Shown piece by piece: positions 34,901-44,187 of a stretch of 64,000 nucleotides of DNA. A program made the position numbers and the translations under genes. Position 1 is the stretch's first letter; every line of letters starts with the position of its first letter. The stretch covers positions 310,001-374,000 of the forward strand of contig NZ_SLUP01000001.1 of the NCBI RefSeq assembly GCF_004341235.1, in the 5' to 3' direction. Source of the DNA: Mariniflexile fucanivorans (GTDB lineage: Bacteria; Bacteroidota; Bacteroidia; Flavobacteriales; Flavobacteriaceae). The notes beneath the pieces are model-generated. The model searched no databases. It was given only the letters and a program-made list of their open reading frames with translations, and was not told the origin of the DNA.

Positions 34901-36891
34901 ACCAATGGTAATCTTCCTGAAAAAATACCTGTTCCTCCACGAAGTTTCATTGATTGATCACCTTTAACATCCCATGTGAAACCAACTCTTGGAGATACTT
35001 GAACATTTGCATCTGGCCATTTTCCAGTATCAATGTTTCTACCACCAAAATCTAGGTCATAAATTGCATTGTTTCTAATTAAATTGTCTTCATACTTTAA
35101 ATAATCGGCACGAATTCCATAAGATAATTTAAAGTTAGGATTAATGTTCCATTCATCCTGAAGATAAATTCCGAACTGATTAAAAGCAACTTCAGCATTC
35201 GGATTTTTTTCACCATCGTAACCATAAGTTAAAGCAAAATCTCTTGGAGCCGCTTGGTTAAGGAAATCATCAATACTAGCATAACGATAATAACCAGTTC
35301 CATTTCTCATATAGGAATTGTTCGCTAACTGATGTTCAAAACTTAACCCACCCGTAATTGTATGATTATCTAAATAATAAGTTAAATTATCTATGGCAGT
35401 AAATGTGTTGTTATTAACAGCATTGTTCCAAGTAAACAGTTCATAACCCGCAGATATATAAGGTTCAAGAACCTGCGCTCCTGTTCCTGTTACACCGTTC
35501 ATAATATCTATAAAAGGAAATGGAGAAGAATTGGTACCACGAGCATCTTGAATTTCTGAATAGGTAACAAGAAACTGATTTGAGAACTTATCTGAAATTC
35601 TACTATTTAAATCCAATGAAAATGAATTTACTATATTATCCATTGAATAAATAGAATTAGAGAAGGCCATAGAGTATTGTGAAATACGATCCATTGTTCT
35701 ATTACGGAAACCAGCATCTGTTGAGTTACCGTTTGTAGGATTCCATCCTTGGTTTTTAGTATGGTTATAACGCACACTTAACTTATTAGCATCATTGATA
35801 TTCCAATCAACACGAACAAGAAGTTTTTTGTTAGTTTCATCAGCAGGATAATCACTATAAGAACCAGGATCGTAACCATAGTTAGTAATTAAATGTTGTT
35901 TTACTCTTTCCATATCTGCAATACTAGTACGTGAAAGCTGTAAATCTAAGTCAGCAACACCATCTTCTGAAGGTCTCCAAGTAACAACTTGTCCTGGCTT
36001 CACTATAGATTCTGCATTAACGAAAAAGAATAATTTATTTTTAATAATTGGACCACCAAAAGTTAATCCGTAAATTTTTGTAGATTCCTCTGCACGCACT
36101 CCAAAATCAGTATCACCAATTCTATTACCTCGCATATCTTGGTTAGTAAAATAGGTATAAGCAGAACCTTTAAATTTATTAGTTCCCGATTTGGTAATCG
36201 CATTAATACCACCACCAATGAAATTTGTTTGACGAACATCAAAAGGAGCGATTACTACTTGAACTTCTTCAATCGCATCTAATGAAATTGGACTTCCACC
36301 ACCTGGTAAGCTAGAGCTTAAACCAAAGTTGTTGTTAAAATTAGCCCCATCAATAGTAAAGTTTGTTGAACGACCATCGCCTCCTGAAATACTCATTCCA
36401 TTTGCATATGGAGAAATGCGTGCAATATCAGAAATGCTTCTATTAATAGTTGGCATCGCAGACATTTCAGCATTAGAGATGTTGGTAGTAGCACCCGTTT
36501 TCTCAGCAGAAAACTTGGTTCTTTTTGCAGATATCACAACTTGATCTAAGGAAACATTTTCTTCACTTAAAACTACATCATGAACATAAGCTGCTCCCAA
36601 CCTAATCATAATATTATTAGTTATGTTTTTTCCATATCCAATATAAGATACTTCTACACTATATGGTCCGCCAACACGCATACCAGGCAAATTGTAACGC
36701 CCTTCGGTATTTGTAATTGCACCATAAGTAGTACCTGAAGGTGTGTGAGTAGCAATAACTGTTGCTCCCATAACAGGCCCTTCAGCATCTATAACCCGAC
36801 CACTCATGCTGGACGAAGTTACTTGAGCCATCATGACTGTAGTACATAGTAAAGCTACAGACATTAATAATAATTGTGAAATTTTTTTCAT
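31912..36891 (-). CDS. Oar-like TonB-dependent outer-membrane protein with exact internal duplication
   Basis: A 1,659-residue outer-membrane protein. The signal peptide ends near TVMMAQ. A carboxypeptidase-regulatory-like domain (SGRVIDAEGPVMGATVIATH) and a plug (INRSISDIARISPYANGMSI, then INAITKSGTNKFKGSA) precede a barrel ending WKLQVGVKYSF. This matches the Oar/OmpA-like receptor family, usually about 1,000-1,100 residues. The excess is explained by a 568-residue segment present twice in tandem, from MERVKQHLIT to QYVVPSKV; removing one copy gives 1,091 residues. The frame stays open throughout. The duplicated barrel half may not fold normally, or the duplication may be an assembly error. 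Ligand unknown. Confidence 0.88.
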   Translation of the reverse strand: MKKISQLLLMSVALLCTTVMMAQVTSSSMSGRVIDAEGPVMGATVIATHTPSGTTYGAITNTEGRYNLPGMRVGGPYSVEVSYIGYGKNITNNIMIRLGAAYVHDVVLSEENVSLDQVVISAKRTKFSAEKTGATTNISNAEMSAMPTINRSISDIARISPYANGMSISGGDGRSTNFTIDGANFNNNFGLSSSLPGGGSPISLDAIEEVQVVIAPFDVRQTNFIGGGINAITKSGTNKFKGSAYTYFTNQDMRGNRIGDTDFGVRAEESTKIYGLTFGGPIIKNKLFFFVNAESIVKPGQVVTWRPSEDGVADLDLQLSRTSIADMERVKQHLITNYGYDPGSYSDYPADETNKKLLVRVDWNINDANKLSVRYNHTKNQGWNPTNGNSTDAGFRNRTMDRISQYSMAFSNSIYSMDNIVNSFSLDLNSRISDKFSNQFLVTYSEIQDARGTNSSPFPFIDIMNGVTGTGAQVLEPYISAGYELFTWNNAVNNNTFTAIDNLTYYLDNHTITGGLSFEHQLANNSYMRNGTGYYRYASIDDFLNQAAPRDFALTYGYDGEKNPNAEVAFNQFGIYLQDEWNINPNFKLSYGIRADYLKYEDNLIRNNAIYDLDFGGRNIDTGKWPDANVQVSPRVGFTWDVKGDQSMKLRGGTGIFSGRLPLVFFTNMPTNSGMVQGSYAATTTYNSDGTVNVVNPALASLAGPMITDVDEMIDRLGLPNTITPEDGVLPRDVNGVDPNFKMPQVWKTSLAFDYEVPVSFPLSVTLESIYTKTMNGVMLKNYNLEQPDATWQRFSGADNRYIYPASADITYTSNNAYVLSNTSKGWGSITNITVNAEPINDLKLMAAYTYTESQEISGMPGSNAASAYTGLVTVNGPHLPELQRSQYVVPSKVMERVKQHLITNYGYDPGSYSDYPADETNKKLLVRVDWNINDANKLSVRYNHTKNQGWNPTNGNSTDAGFRNRTMDRISQYSMAFSNSIYSMDNIVNSFSLDLNSRISDKFSNQFLVTYSEIQDARGTNSSPFPFIDIMNGVTGTGAQVLEPYISAGYELFTWNNAVNNNTFTAIDNLTYYLDNHTITGGLSFEHQLANNSYMRNGTGYYRYASIDDFLNQAAPRDFALTYGYDGEKNPNAEVAFNQFGIYLQDEWNINPNFKLSYGIRADYLKYEDNLIRNNAIYDLDFGGRNIDTGKWPDANVQVSPRVGFTWDVKGDQSMKLRGGTGIFSGRLPLVFFTNMPTNSGMVQGSYAATTTYNSDGTVNVVNPALASLAGPMITDVDEMIDRLGLPNTITPEDGVLPRDVNGVDPNFKMPQVWKTSLAFDYEVPVSFPLSVTLESIYTKTMNGVMLKNYNLEQPDATWQRFSGADNRYIYPASADITYTSNNAYVLSNTSKGWGSITNITVNAEPINDLKLMAAYTYTESQEISGMPGSNAASAYTGLVTVNGPHLPELQRSQYVVPSKVIGSASYKIPWWNDAVKSSTFVNLFYSGYSPNGYSFTYSNDMNGDGIAADLIYIPKERGDINFISTAEEDAFFNFMEQDSYLKANKGKYAEANAARSPWVHSFDLRLLREYYINVGETKNTLQFSLDFINVGNILNSEWGVEKNNNISNNGKVLRYEGRDANNVPSYSFAPTDGVKTYDYNYYFGQTWKLQVGVKYSF
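32504..35911. repeat. Perfect 1,704-bp tandem duplication inside the Oar-like gene
   Basis: Copy A is 32504-34207 and copy B 34208-35911, each 1,704 bp (568 codons). Line-by-line comparison over most of the length showed no base difference. The unit starts ATTACTTTACTTGGCACC and ends ACTCTTTCC on the plus strand. Only the dinucleotide AT is shared at the boundaries (32504, 34208, 35912), so no long homology is visible at the breakpoints. Confidence 0.95.
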
Positions 36892-36990
36892 AATAGAGAT
36901 TAATTTATTGAATTAGTCGACGCAAAATTACGCATTATTATCGTTAGATTATTAACTTATTGTTAACATATCAAAATCTTAATATATAAA

Positions 36991-37029
36991 CAAAAAAGCA
37001 TCTATATTTTTCATATAAATGCTTTTTTC
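36991..37029 (-). terminator. Terminator of pgi
   Basis: Arms 36992-37007 (AAAAAAGCATCTATAT) and 37013-37028 (ATATAAATGCTTTTTT) pair with one imperfect position, which is a G-U wobble on the minus strand. The T run follows on the minus strand, 30 bases after the pgi stop. It could also limit transcription in the other direction. Confidence 0.75.
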
Positions 37030-37058
37030 AATACTATTATTTAACTTTTTTTATGTTT

Positions 37059-38678
37059 TTAAGACATTTTCTTGTAATGATTCAATAAATTCTGAGTTGA
37101 AGAATCGTGTTTATTAACAGTTGCACTGTTAAATTCTTGTAAAATTTTGCTAGCTAATTGCTTTCCTAATTCAACGCCAAATTGATCGTAACTAAAAATG
37201 TTCCAAATAATACCTTGTACAAATATTTTGTGCTCGTACATAGCTATTAATTTACCTAAACTTTCTGGCGTTAATTTGTTAATAAATATAGTGTTGGTTG
37301 GTTTGTTTCCATCAAATATTTTAAATGGCACTATTTTAGTTTCTGTTCCTTCAGCAACCACTTCAGCTTCTGTTTTACCATTTAATAAAGCTTCTGTTTG
37401 CGCCAAAAAGTTAGACATTAATTTGTCTTGATGGTCTTTATTGCCGTGTAATGATTGCGTGAATCCAATAAAATCGGCAGGAATTAATTTAGTTCCTTGA
37501 TGTATTAACTGAAAAAAAGCATGTTGTGAATTCGTTCCAGGTTCTCCCCAAATGATAGTGCCTGTTTGGTAGTTTATTGGGTTTCCATTTCTATCAACAC
37601 TTTTACCGTTACTTTCCATTATACCTTGTTGCAAATAGGTAGCAAACTGGTTTAAGTATTGAGAATATGGTATAATAGCTTCACTTTCAGCTTTAAAAAA
37701 GTTATTGTACCAAACACTAATTAGTGCTAAAACCACAGGTATATTCGTTTTGAAATCTTCATTCTTAAAATGTTCGTCCATTTTATTGGCGCCTTGCAAT
37801 AAGCTATCAAAGTTTTTATAACCTACGGCTAAACTAATGGTTAAACCAACAGCACTCCAAAGTGAAAAACGACCTCCAACCCAATCCCACATAGGGAATA
37901 CGTTGTTTTCTGCAATTCCAAAAGCTGTTACATTTTTTATATTGGTAGAAACTGCTACAAAATGTTTTGCAATAGCATCTTCATTAGCCGATTTTAAAAA
38001 CCAAGCTTTCAACGTATTGGCGTTAGAAAGTGTTTCTTGTGTTGTAAATGTTTTTGAAACAATGACAAATAACGTTGTTTCTGGATTTAGCTTTTTAATA
38101 ACTTCGTTTACATGGTCGCCATCTATATTACTCACAAAATGAGTAGTTAGTTGGTTTTTATAATATTGAAGTGCATCTACAACCATAGCAGGACCCAAAT
38201 CTGATCCACCAATACCAATATTAACCACATCGGTAAATGCTTTTCCTGTAAAACCTTTCAGTTCGCCATTTACAACTTGATTAGTAAATGCTTCAATTTT
38301 TTGTTTTACAGCATATATTTCTGGCATTACATTAACGCCGTCTACCTTGAAGTTTGCGTCTTTTGGTGCGCGTAAAGCAGTGTGCAAAACAGCACGACCT
38401 TCAGTTTCATTTATTATTTCACCTGAAAACTGACTTTTAATAGCGTCTTTCAATTTTACCTCATCGGCTAATTCTAACAGATATTTTAAAGTGTCTTCAG
38501 TAATTCTATTTTTAGAAAAATCTACATAAAAATCATCCCAATTTATGGTGAATTTATTAGCTCTTTCAGCATCATTAGCAAACAAATCTTTTATGTGATT
38601 GTTACTAACTTTATTAAAATGATCTTGAAGCTTTTTCCAAGCGTTCGTAGTTGTTGGATTGATAGTTGGTAGTGCCAT
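37059..38678 (-). CDS. pgi: Glucose-6-phosphate isomerase
   Basis: A 539-residue cytosolic enzyme interconverting glucose 6-phosphate and fructose 6-phosphate. The PGI motifs are present: [16 protein letters not shown] (about residues 148-163), the phosphate-loop [29 protein letters not shown] (PGI signature 1-like), the catalytic Glu in [19 protein letters not shown] and [16 protein letters not shown] near the end. Length is normal. It follows an M23 peptidase gene by three bases, part of a minus-strand run from DUF3108 to pgi. Confidence 0.97.
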   Translation of the reverse strand: MALPTINPTTTNAWKKLQDHFNKVSNNHIKDLFANDAERANKFTINWDDFYVDFSKNRITEDTLKYLLELADEVKLKDAIKSQFSGEIINETEGRAVLHTALRAPKDANFKVDGVNVMPEIYAVKQKIEAFTNQVVNGELKGFTGKAFTDVVNIGIGGSDLGPAMVVDALQYYKNQLTTHFVSNIDGDHVNEVIKKLNPETTLFVIVSKTFTTQETLSNANTLKAWFLKSANEDAIAKHFVAVSTNIKNVTAFGIAENNVFPMWDWVGGRFSLWSAVGLTISLAVGYKNFDSLLQGANKMDEHFKNEDFKTNIPVVLALISVWYNNFFKAESEAIIPYSQYLNQFATYLQQGIMESNGKSVDRNGNPINYQTGTIIWGEPGTNSQHAFFQLIHQGTKLIPADFIGFTQSLHGNKDHQDKLMSNFLAQTEALLNGKTEAEVVAEGTETKIVPFKIFDGNKPTNTIFINKLTPESLGKLIAMYEHKIFVQGIIWNIFSYDQFGVELGKQLASKILQEFNSATVNKHDSSTQNLLNHYKKMS

Positions 38679-38681
38679 AAT

Positions 38682-39959
38682 CTATTCTTTTTGTTTTATC
38701 GTAGTTTTAACCTCTTTTTCTTTTGAATCGTCGAAAATAGGTAATGCATCTAATTTTACTTTTATTGGTTTAATAAAATTCAAATAGTCACCTTTTAGTG
38801 ATTCTGCAATAGGCTCTGATTGTGATAGTTTTTCTTTAAACGGATCTACTTGTTTACCATTTTTCCAAAAACGATAACAAACGTGAGGCCCTCCAGTATT
38901 TCCCGTCATTCCAATCCAACCAATAACATCACCTTGTTTTACATGGTCGCCTACTTTAACCTTACGTCTCTGCATATGCAAATATTGCGTTTCGTAGGTG
39001 CTATTGTGTCTAATTTTAACATAATTACCATTACCGCCTTTATATTGCGATTCTGTTACGGTACCATTGGCGGTTGCCATAATTTCCGTTCCAATTGGAG
39101 CTGCAAAATCGGTACCTTTATGCGGACGCAGCGCAAACCCATAATACGCAATACGCCTATTTAAGTTGTATTTGGATGATATTCTACTAAATTTTACGGG
39201 TGCTTTTAGGAAGGCACGACGCAAATCTTTAGCAGCTTCATTATAATATTCGTATATGTTTTTTATGGAATCTGTTCGATACCTAAAGGCATAATATGGC
39301 GTGTTTTTATGGTTGAACACAACCGCTTTTACATTATGGATGCCTGCGTAAATAGTATCGTCAATATATTTATCGGTATAAATTACTTTAAACGTATCAC
39401 CTTTTTGAAGTCGCGTAAAATCGATAGTCCATGCATATATTTGTTCTGCCAACATGTTGGTTAAAATAGGACTGATGCCTCTTTTATCCAACGCTTGAGA
39501 TATGCTACTATTTAATACACCCGTTACTGTTTTTTCAACATATTTAATAGGTTTTCTGCTTGTGTAGGCATGAATGGAATCTTGAAAACTAATCACCACA
39601 AATTCTTCCTGGTTGGGTTGATATATGAAATGTTTAGGGACTTCCAAGGTGTCTTTAGAACAAAGTAGCGTGTATGGTTTTCCTATTTGAAGGCGTCTAA
39701 TATCGAACGTGTCTCTGGCTTTTTCAGCAATTGAAAAAATTCTTGGATAACCAATATTGTTACGTTCTAAAATAACTCCGAAGCTATCACCTTTCCTAAC
39801 GGTATCTTTCTTTACAACAAAATCGCTTAAATTAAAACCAAACTCATAGATATCGGCAGGTTCCTCAACAACAACCTCTTCTACAACGGGTTGCTCTTTT
39901 TCTTTACACGCAATAAAACTTAATAATGCTAATAAAACTACTAAATATTTACTCCCCAT
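38682..39959 (-). CDS. M23 family metallopeptidase lipoprotein
   Basis: A 425-residue envelope peptidase. The ATG at 39959 gives MGSKYLVVLLALLSFIACKEKE, a lipoprotein signal with the modifiable cysteine; an in-frame ATG at 40037 would add 26 charged residues before it and is rejected. The middle part contains peptidoglycan-binding-like segments. The M23 (LytM) domain is C-terminal: HKGTDFAAPIGTE (His/Asp ligands), GNYVKIRHNSTYE, YLHMQ and GGPHVCYRFWKNG, so the zinc site is complete. It probably cleaves peptidoglycan cross-bridges. It overlaps the 3' end of the upstream dioxygenase gene by 19 bases. Confidence 0.9.
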   Translation of the reverse strand: MGSKYLVVLLALLSFIACKEKEQPVVEEVVVEEPADIYEFGFNLSDFVVKKDTVRKGDSFGVILERNNIGYPRIFSIAEKARDTFDIRRLQIGKPYTLLCSKDTLEVPKHFIYQPNQEEFVVISFQDSIHAYTSRKPIKYVEKTVTGVLNSSISQALDKRGISPILTNMLAEQIYAWTIDFTRLQKGDTFKVIYTDKYIDDTIYAGIHNVKAVVFNHKNTPYYAFRYRTDSIKNIYEYYNEAAKDLRRAFLKAPVKFSRISSKYNLNRRIAYYGFALRPHKGTDFAAPIGTEIMATANGTVTESQYKGGNGNYVKIRHNSTYETQYLHMQRRKVKVGDHVKQGDVIGWIGMTGNTGGPHVCYRFWKNGKQVDPFKEKLSQSEPIAESLKGDYLNFIKPIKVKLDALPIFDDSKEKEVKTTIKQKE

Positions 39960-40858
39960 TCTTCTATCTCTTTCTTTGTCCATAAGTCTGGAAAAAATAT
40001 TCTTTTTTGATACTTTGGATGCATGTATTTTACCCATTCACTTCCCCCTGTTGCTTCGGCAGTTTTACCACCTATATTTAAATAATGATTTGCTGTGTTA
40101 TAGTGTGCCATCACCCATTTTATATTAACGGTATAATCAAAATGGCGCATGGCATTAATTAACTCTTCATTCTCTCTGGCCTCTTTAGGAAGCTCTTTAA
40201 ATTTAGAGTATAAATTGTTTGTGCCATAAAACTGGGCAAATCTAATAAATTCGTCTTTATATCTTTCTTCAAAAACTGTTAATGTATAACTTTTTTTGCC
40301 TGTTTCGTAATTCTTTCCAGCAGCTTGCCAGTATAAATGCTCGAAAGCGTTTTCATAAGAAGAATTTCTGTCAAAATTATCACGAAACCGCTTATCAATT
40401 AAGTTTATTAATTCGGTAGATGCAAATTCAATTTTTCGGTATTGGGCACTTTGAAATCCGCTTGCAGGTGTTAAAGTGGCTCTAAATTTATTGTACTGAT
40501 CTACATCCATACCATCTTTCATGATACTGAATGATGATGTAAGCATATCGAAATAGCGACTTATACGCATTAATTTATCTGTGAACAATGCCACGGTTAA
40601 TTCTTTGCTTTTTGCCACTTGGTCAATTTCAACAAGTATCATTTTAAACAGCAATTCGTTTATTTGATGATACATGATGAATACCATTTCATCTGGAAAA
40701 ACGGTGCGTTGTACTTGAAGATTTAATAAAACATCCGTTTGAATATAATCCCAGTAATTTATAGGTTTACTGTGCAATAAACCTTCCAAATAAGCATCTA
40801 TATCTTGGTCTATTGCCTCGTATTTTTCTTTAAGTTGATTGTTTATTTTAGATTTCAA
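39941..40858 (-). CDS. kynA: Tryptophan 2,3-dioxygenase
   Basis: A 305-residue haem enzyme opening the indole ring of tryptophan to N-formylkynurenine. Recognisable segments are VFPDEMVFIMYHQINELLFKMIL, the SASGFQSAQYRKIE-like stretch (PASGFQSAQYRKIEFAS), and the substrate-binding end TGGSEWVKYMHPKYQKRIFF. The reading frame is intact and normal for bacterial enzymes. No other kynurenine-pathway gene lies in the window; it sits between envelope genes (DUF3108 and M23), probably in one transcript. Confidence 0.92.
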   Translation of the reverse strand: MKSKINNQLKEKYEAIDQDIDAYLEGLLHSKPINYWDYIQTDVLLNLQVQRTVFPDEMVFIMYHQINELLFKMILVEIDQVAKSKELTVALFTDKLMRISRYFDMLTSSFSIMKDGMDVDQYNKFRATLTPASGFQSAQYRKIEFASTELINLIDKRFRDNFDRNSSYENAFEHLYWQAAGKNYETGKKSYTLTVFEERYKDEFIRFAQFYGTNNLYSKFKELPKEARENEELINAMRHFDYTVNIKWVMAHYNTANHYLNIGGKTAEATGGSEWVKYMHPKYQKRIFFPDLWTKKEIEEWGVNI

Positions 40859-40866
40859 AATGTCTT

Positions 40867-41649
40867 TTAATTTTCAACAACTATTTTAAAAGGGTGTTTT
40901 AATCCTTTAAAAGCTTCAAGATCGGCTCGTAGCGAACCTACTCTTAAATCGGCCTTGATACGCAAAGGTATTTTATTTTTATCTTTTGACACCCAAAGCG
41001 TTAAACTTTCTTCTTCTTTAAAAACACGACCTGCCATAACATAAGGCCTAAATTTTATAGATTCTATTTTGCCAAAATCGGTATCAATGGTTTCTGTGCC
41101 TAAATATTGTAGTTTGAATCCGTAATTTTCTTCATCAAAAAACATATCGGTACGTATTTCATCACCAACTTTTAAACTATTTATATTTATTTTATTTCGT
41201 AAATAGTAGTAAGTTGAAACCATATCCTGAATGTTTGGTTTGGTATCAAAAACTGTTTTGGTTTTCTTCTTTTTGTCGTTTACGTAGGCTTTGTTATTGT
41301 TTTGGTCAAATTCTACCTCTAAATCTTTGGTATGGCCGCCTTCATCTATATTTCTAATGAATTTATAAGGCAACAACGTGTGTCTATCAAAATAGCTTTC
41401 ATAGCGATCTTTCACTTTAAAAAACCATTTTATCATGCCAGAGGTCCAACCTTTACCTACTACGTGATAAACATCTTTATTATTGAGTTTTGTTTCCCTT
41501 ACATTAAGTGAAGCGTTTCCTGCTTTTAAAAAACCACTATAGCTCATTTTAAACTGAAACCATTCACCATCACCAAATGCAGATTCTTGTTGTGCAAATG
41601 TGAATTGCGTTATTATTATTGCCGATATTATAAGTAGTGTCTTTTTCAT
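40867..41649 (-). CDS. DUF3108 family exported protein
   Basis: A 260-residue protein with an N-terminal signal peptide (ending FTFAQ) and a beta-rich body. The sequence FKMSYSGFLKAGNASLNVRE, YESYFDRHTLLPYKFIRNID and the ending LRVGSLRADLEAFKGLKHP match DUF3108. These proteins are periplasmic or outer-membrane associated with unknown function. It is the first gene of the minus-strand run continuing with kynA, the M23 peptidase and pgi; the gap to kynA is eight bases. Confidence 0.85.
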   Translation of the reverse strand: MKKTLLIISAIIITQFTFAQQESAFGDGEWFQFKMSYSGFLKAGNASLNVRETKLNNKDVYHVVGKGWTSGMIKWFFKVKDRYESYFDRHTLLPYKFIRNIDEGGHTKDLEVEFDQNNNKAYVNDKKKKTKTVFDTKPNIQDMVSTYYYLRNKININSLKVGDEIRTDMFFDEENYGFKLQYLGTETIDTDFGKIESIKFRPYVMAGRVFKEEESLTLWVSKDKNKIPLRIKADLRVGSLRADLEAFKGLKHPFKIVVEN

Positions 41650-41858
41650 TTTGTTTGGGTAATTGTAATTAAATTCTTAAATCTTATAATTATATTATAA
41701 ACAGGAATTTGCAATTACTGTTCCAAAAATATAAAAATTACTTTTACTGTATCTATTTATTAAGAAGACCTTTATGTTAATTTGTTACAAAAATGAAAGA
41801 ATTACTAATAAAAAACCTAGTTTGGAATAATTTTAAATTTTGGCAAAGTAGAGCACTA

Positions 41859-41876
41859 TTAAGTTGTTCAACTTAA
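41859..41876. other. Short perfect palindrome (TTAAGTTG-TT-CAACTTAA)
   Basis: An 8-bp stem with a two-base centre lies in the 285-bp spacer between the patatin gene and the DUF3108 gene. It has no T run, so it could be a protein-binding site or a weak hairpin downstream of the patatin stop. The rest of the spacer is AT-rich with no reading frame. Confidence 0.4.
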
Positions 41877-41934
41877 AACACTTTTAAATTTTCTTTTAAT
41901 TGATGATGACTTTTGCAGAGATAAACACTAGTTT

Positions 41935-44178
41935 TTAAAACCAGAAACCAACATTAAAAAACCAATAACTTTGTCTTAGTTCTGGTGAGTAACTAAATTT
42001 TGCTTGGATGGGGCCCAGAAACGTTTCAATAGCATAACCTAGAGCATAGCCATTATAATTAGGAAGCGAAAGCCATTCGCCTGTTTCAAAAATATCATCG
42101 TCTACATTTGCCCAATTGCCTTCTAATGTAATGTGCTGTTTTTTAAAAATCTCATAATCGGCACTTAAAAATGCTTTCACATAACTGTTGCCGGTAATGG
42201 AAACAAAGTCGTAACCTACAAAAGGAACAAAATTATTTATTAAATTATTGCCATAGCCACCAAGTGCAAAATCTAATTTTTGTGTTGATTTGTCGCCAAC
42301 TTTAAAACCCCCACCCGTTTGTAAATTAAATGCCAATTTATCAGACACACTAAATGCATAACCCATATTGGCCTTTGCAATAGAAAAATTATCAAAATTT
42401 TCATTAAAACTGGAAGCGTATAAATACATGTGCAAATCACCATCAAAATACAATCCTTTTTTAGGAAAATATTTATTATCGTAGGTATCTAATTTCAACC
42501 CACCAAATACACTTAAATAATCGGTATTTTCAAATATAAAATTATTGGTTTGGTTATTTGCTGTAAGTGTTTCTGTTTTTATTTCCAATCGTTTATGCTC
42601 TAATCCGGCTCCTATTGAAAAATATTTCCTGAATAAGGTTTGAATATAAATTTGATTGGTTTGGTCCTGCAATTTAGCATCTATTTTATTTAATTCGGAA
42701 CTCGCCATTTGAGCATCATCTAGAAGTAATTTCGCACTTATATTTTTATTAAATTGATTGTATCTGGATTTTAACCCAATACTCCAATAAAAACCTCTAT
42801 CAATAAAATATTCGAAATTGTACCTTACATTATCACCTAAAACAACATCTAAAGAAGCCACATCGTTATCAAACAACCATCGTTTTTTTGTTAAGTTAAC
42901 CAAAGCACCACTCTTGTATAAATCATCATAATGTAATCCGAATTTCAAAAAGGTAGTCGTTTTAGTTTCTACCAAATTCGCTGTTAAATCATAACCTTCT
43001 TTGTTTACACTTTTTTTTAATTCATATTCAAATGAATCAAAATTATTTGTAGCAACTAAATTGTTAATGCCTTTATTAAAATAATTATAAGTTATTTTTT
43101 CGTTGGTTTTTAATTTTAGCTTTCCTAAAATATAAGATCGGGTATATTTACTATTTCCGTTTATAAAAATATTATTAATTGAAATACTGTCGTGCACGCA
43201 ACAATTAACTTTCGATTTTATTTCAGTAAAATTACTGCTCATTAATTTTTTTAAAGCGTCGATATTTTCCAAGGTGGCTTGTTTACCGCTTTCAATAATT
43301 TTTGAACCCTCATCAAATGAAACCACCGAATAATCCTTAATATCTGGTTTAATATAAATGTCGGTTTTTTTAACCTTCAATTTCATGTCGTTAATGGTTC
43401 TAAAATTATTAATTTGAACCAAAACATCTGGAGCCGATGTTAATTCGTCTCTGGTAGCCAACCCATCTTGCACATCTACACCAATAATAATGTCCATGCC
43501 TTTGGCACGTAGCTCATCAACCGGATAGTTGTTTGCTACACCACCATCTATTAATATTTGTCCATTAATGTTAACTGGCTGAAATAAAGAGGGTAACGCA
43601 CCACTTGCCATGATAGATTGTGCTAAATTCCCTGAATCCAATATCACTGCTTTCCCTGTTTCTATGTTGGTAGCAATACAGAAAAATGGGATGGGCAATT
43701 CGTCAAATTTATTTATCTCGCTAACATGCAACGTGAGCCTTAAAAACAAACCATAAGTATTCTGCCCACGAGATAGTGCCGATGGTAACTTGATTTTAAA
43801 ATTATCAAACGGCAGTGTAACTCCATATTTTTCAGAATTATTACGCTCGTAAAAAGCTTTGGACGCCCTAGGTAGTTCGTCGTTTATTAAATTATCAAAA
43901 TCAATTTCTTTAAAAATAGAATCGAGTTGCTTGCCTGTATAACGAGAAGCATATAGCGCACCAATAATAGACCCCATGCTGGTACCTGCCACATAATCAA
44001 TTTTTATACCAAGACTATCAATCACTTTTAAAACACCAATATGCGCCAACCCCTTGGCGCCACCGCCACTTAACACCAATCCTATTTTTGGAGTGCTGTT
44101 TTTTAATGTGTCATTTTGCGCTTTCGCGGAAAACAACACCAGCATAAATAAGGCTGATATGATTATTTTGGTTTTCAA
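41935..44178 (-). CDS. Patatin-like phospholipase with outer-membrane barrel domain
   Basis: A 747-residue exported protein with signal peptide (ending FSAKAQ). The patatin domain (about 30-300) has the oxyanion GGGAKG (38-43), nucleophile S67 in GTSMGS and D211 in DGGVANNYP, a complete Ser-Asp dyad. The region 330-400 resembles a single POTRA-like domain, and the C-terminal half is a beta-barrel of the BamA/Omp85 type ending FFNVGFWF. This matches the RssA/PlpD-type surface lipases. It is eight bases... downstream of uvrC in the same direction. Substrate probably phospholipid. Confidence 0.9.
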   Translation of the reverse strand: MKTKIIISALFMLVLFSAKAQNDTLKNSTPKIGLVLSGGGAKGLAHIGVLKVIDSLGIKIDYVAGTSMGSIIGALYASRYTGKQLDSIFKEIDFDNLINDELPRASKAFYERNNSEKYGVTLPFDNFKIKLPSALSRGQNTYGLFLRLTLHVSEINKFDELPIPFFCIATNIETGKAVILDSGNLAQSIMASGALPSLFQPVNINGQILIDGGVANNYPVDELRAKGMDIIIGVDVQDGLATRDELTSAPDVLVQINNFRTINDMKLKVKKTDIYIKPDIKDYSVVSFDEGSKIIESGKQATLENIDALKKLMSSNFTEIKSKVNCCVHDSISINNIFINGNSKYTRSYILGKLKLKTNEKITYNYFNKGINNLVATNNFDSFEYELKKSVNKEGYDLTANLVETKTTTFLKFGLHYDDLYKSGALVNLTKKRWLFDNDVASLDVVLGDNVRYNFEYFIDRGFYWSIGLKSRYNQFNKNISAKLLLDDAQMASSELNKIDAKLQDQTNQIYIQTLFRKYFSIGAGLEHKRLEIKTETLTANNQTNNFIFENTDYLSVFGGLKLDTYDNKYFPKKGLYFDGDLHMYLYASSFNENFDNFSIAKANMGYAFSVSDKLAFNLQTGGGFKVGDKSTQKLDFALGGYGNNLINNFVPFVGYDFVSITGNSYVKAFLSADYEIFKKQHITLEGNWANVDDDIFETGEWLSLPNYNGYALGYAIETFLGPIQAKFSYSPELRQSYWFFNVGFWF

Positions 44179-44187
44179 ATTATGATG

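Noticed and set aside
32504-35911. Two separate TonB receptor genes instead of one long gene
   Set aside because: The junction keeps the frame, no stop or new signal peptide occurs at it, and only one N-terminal and one C-terminal domain are present.
39960-40037. Upstream ATG for the M23 peptidase
   Set aside because: It would put 26 charged residues before a clear lipoprotein signal and overlap kynA further.
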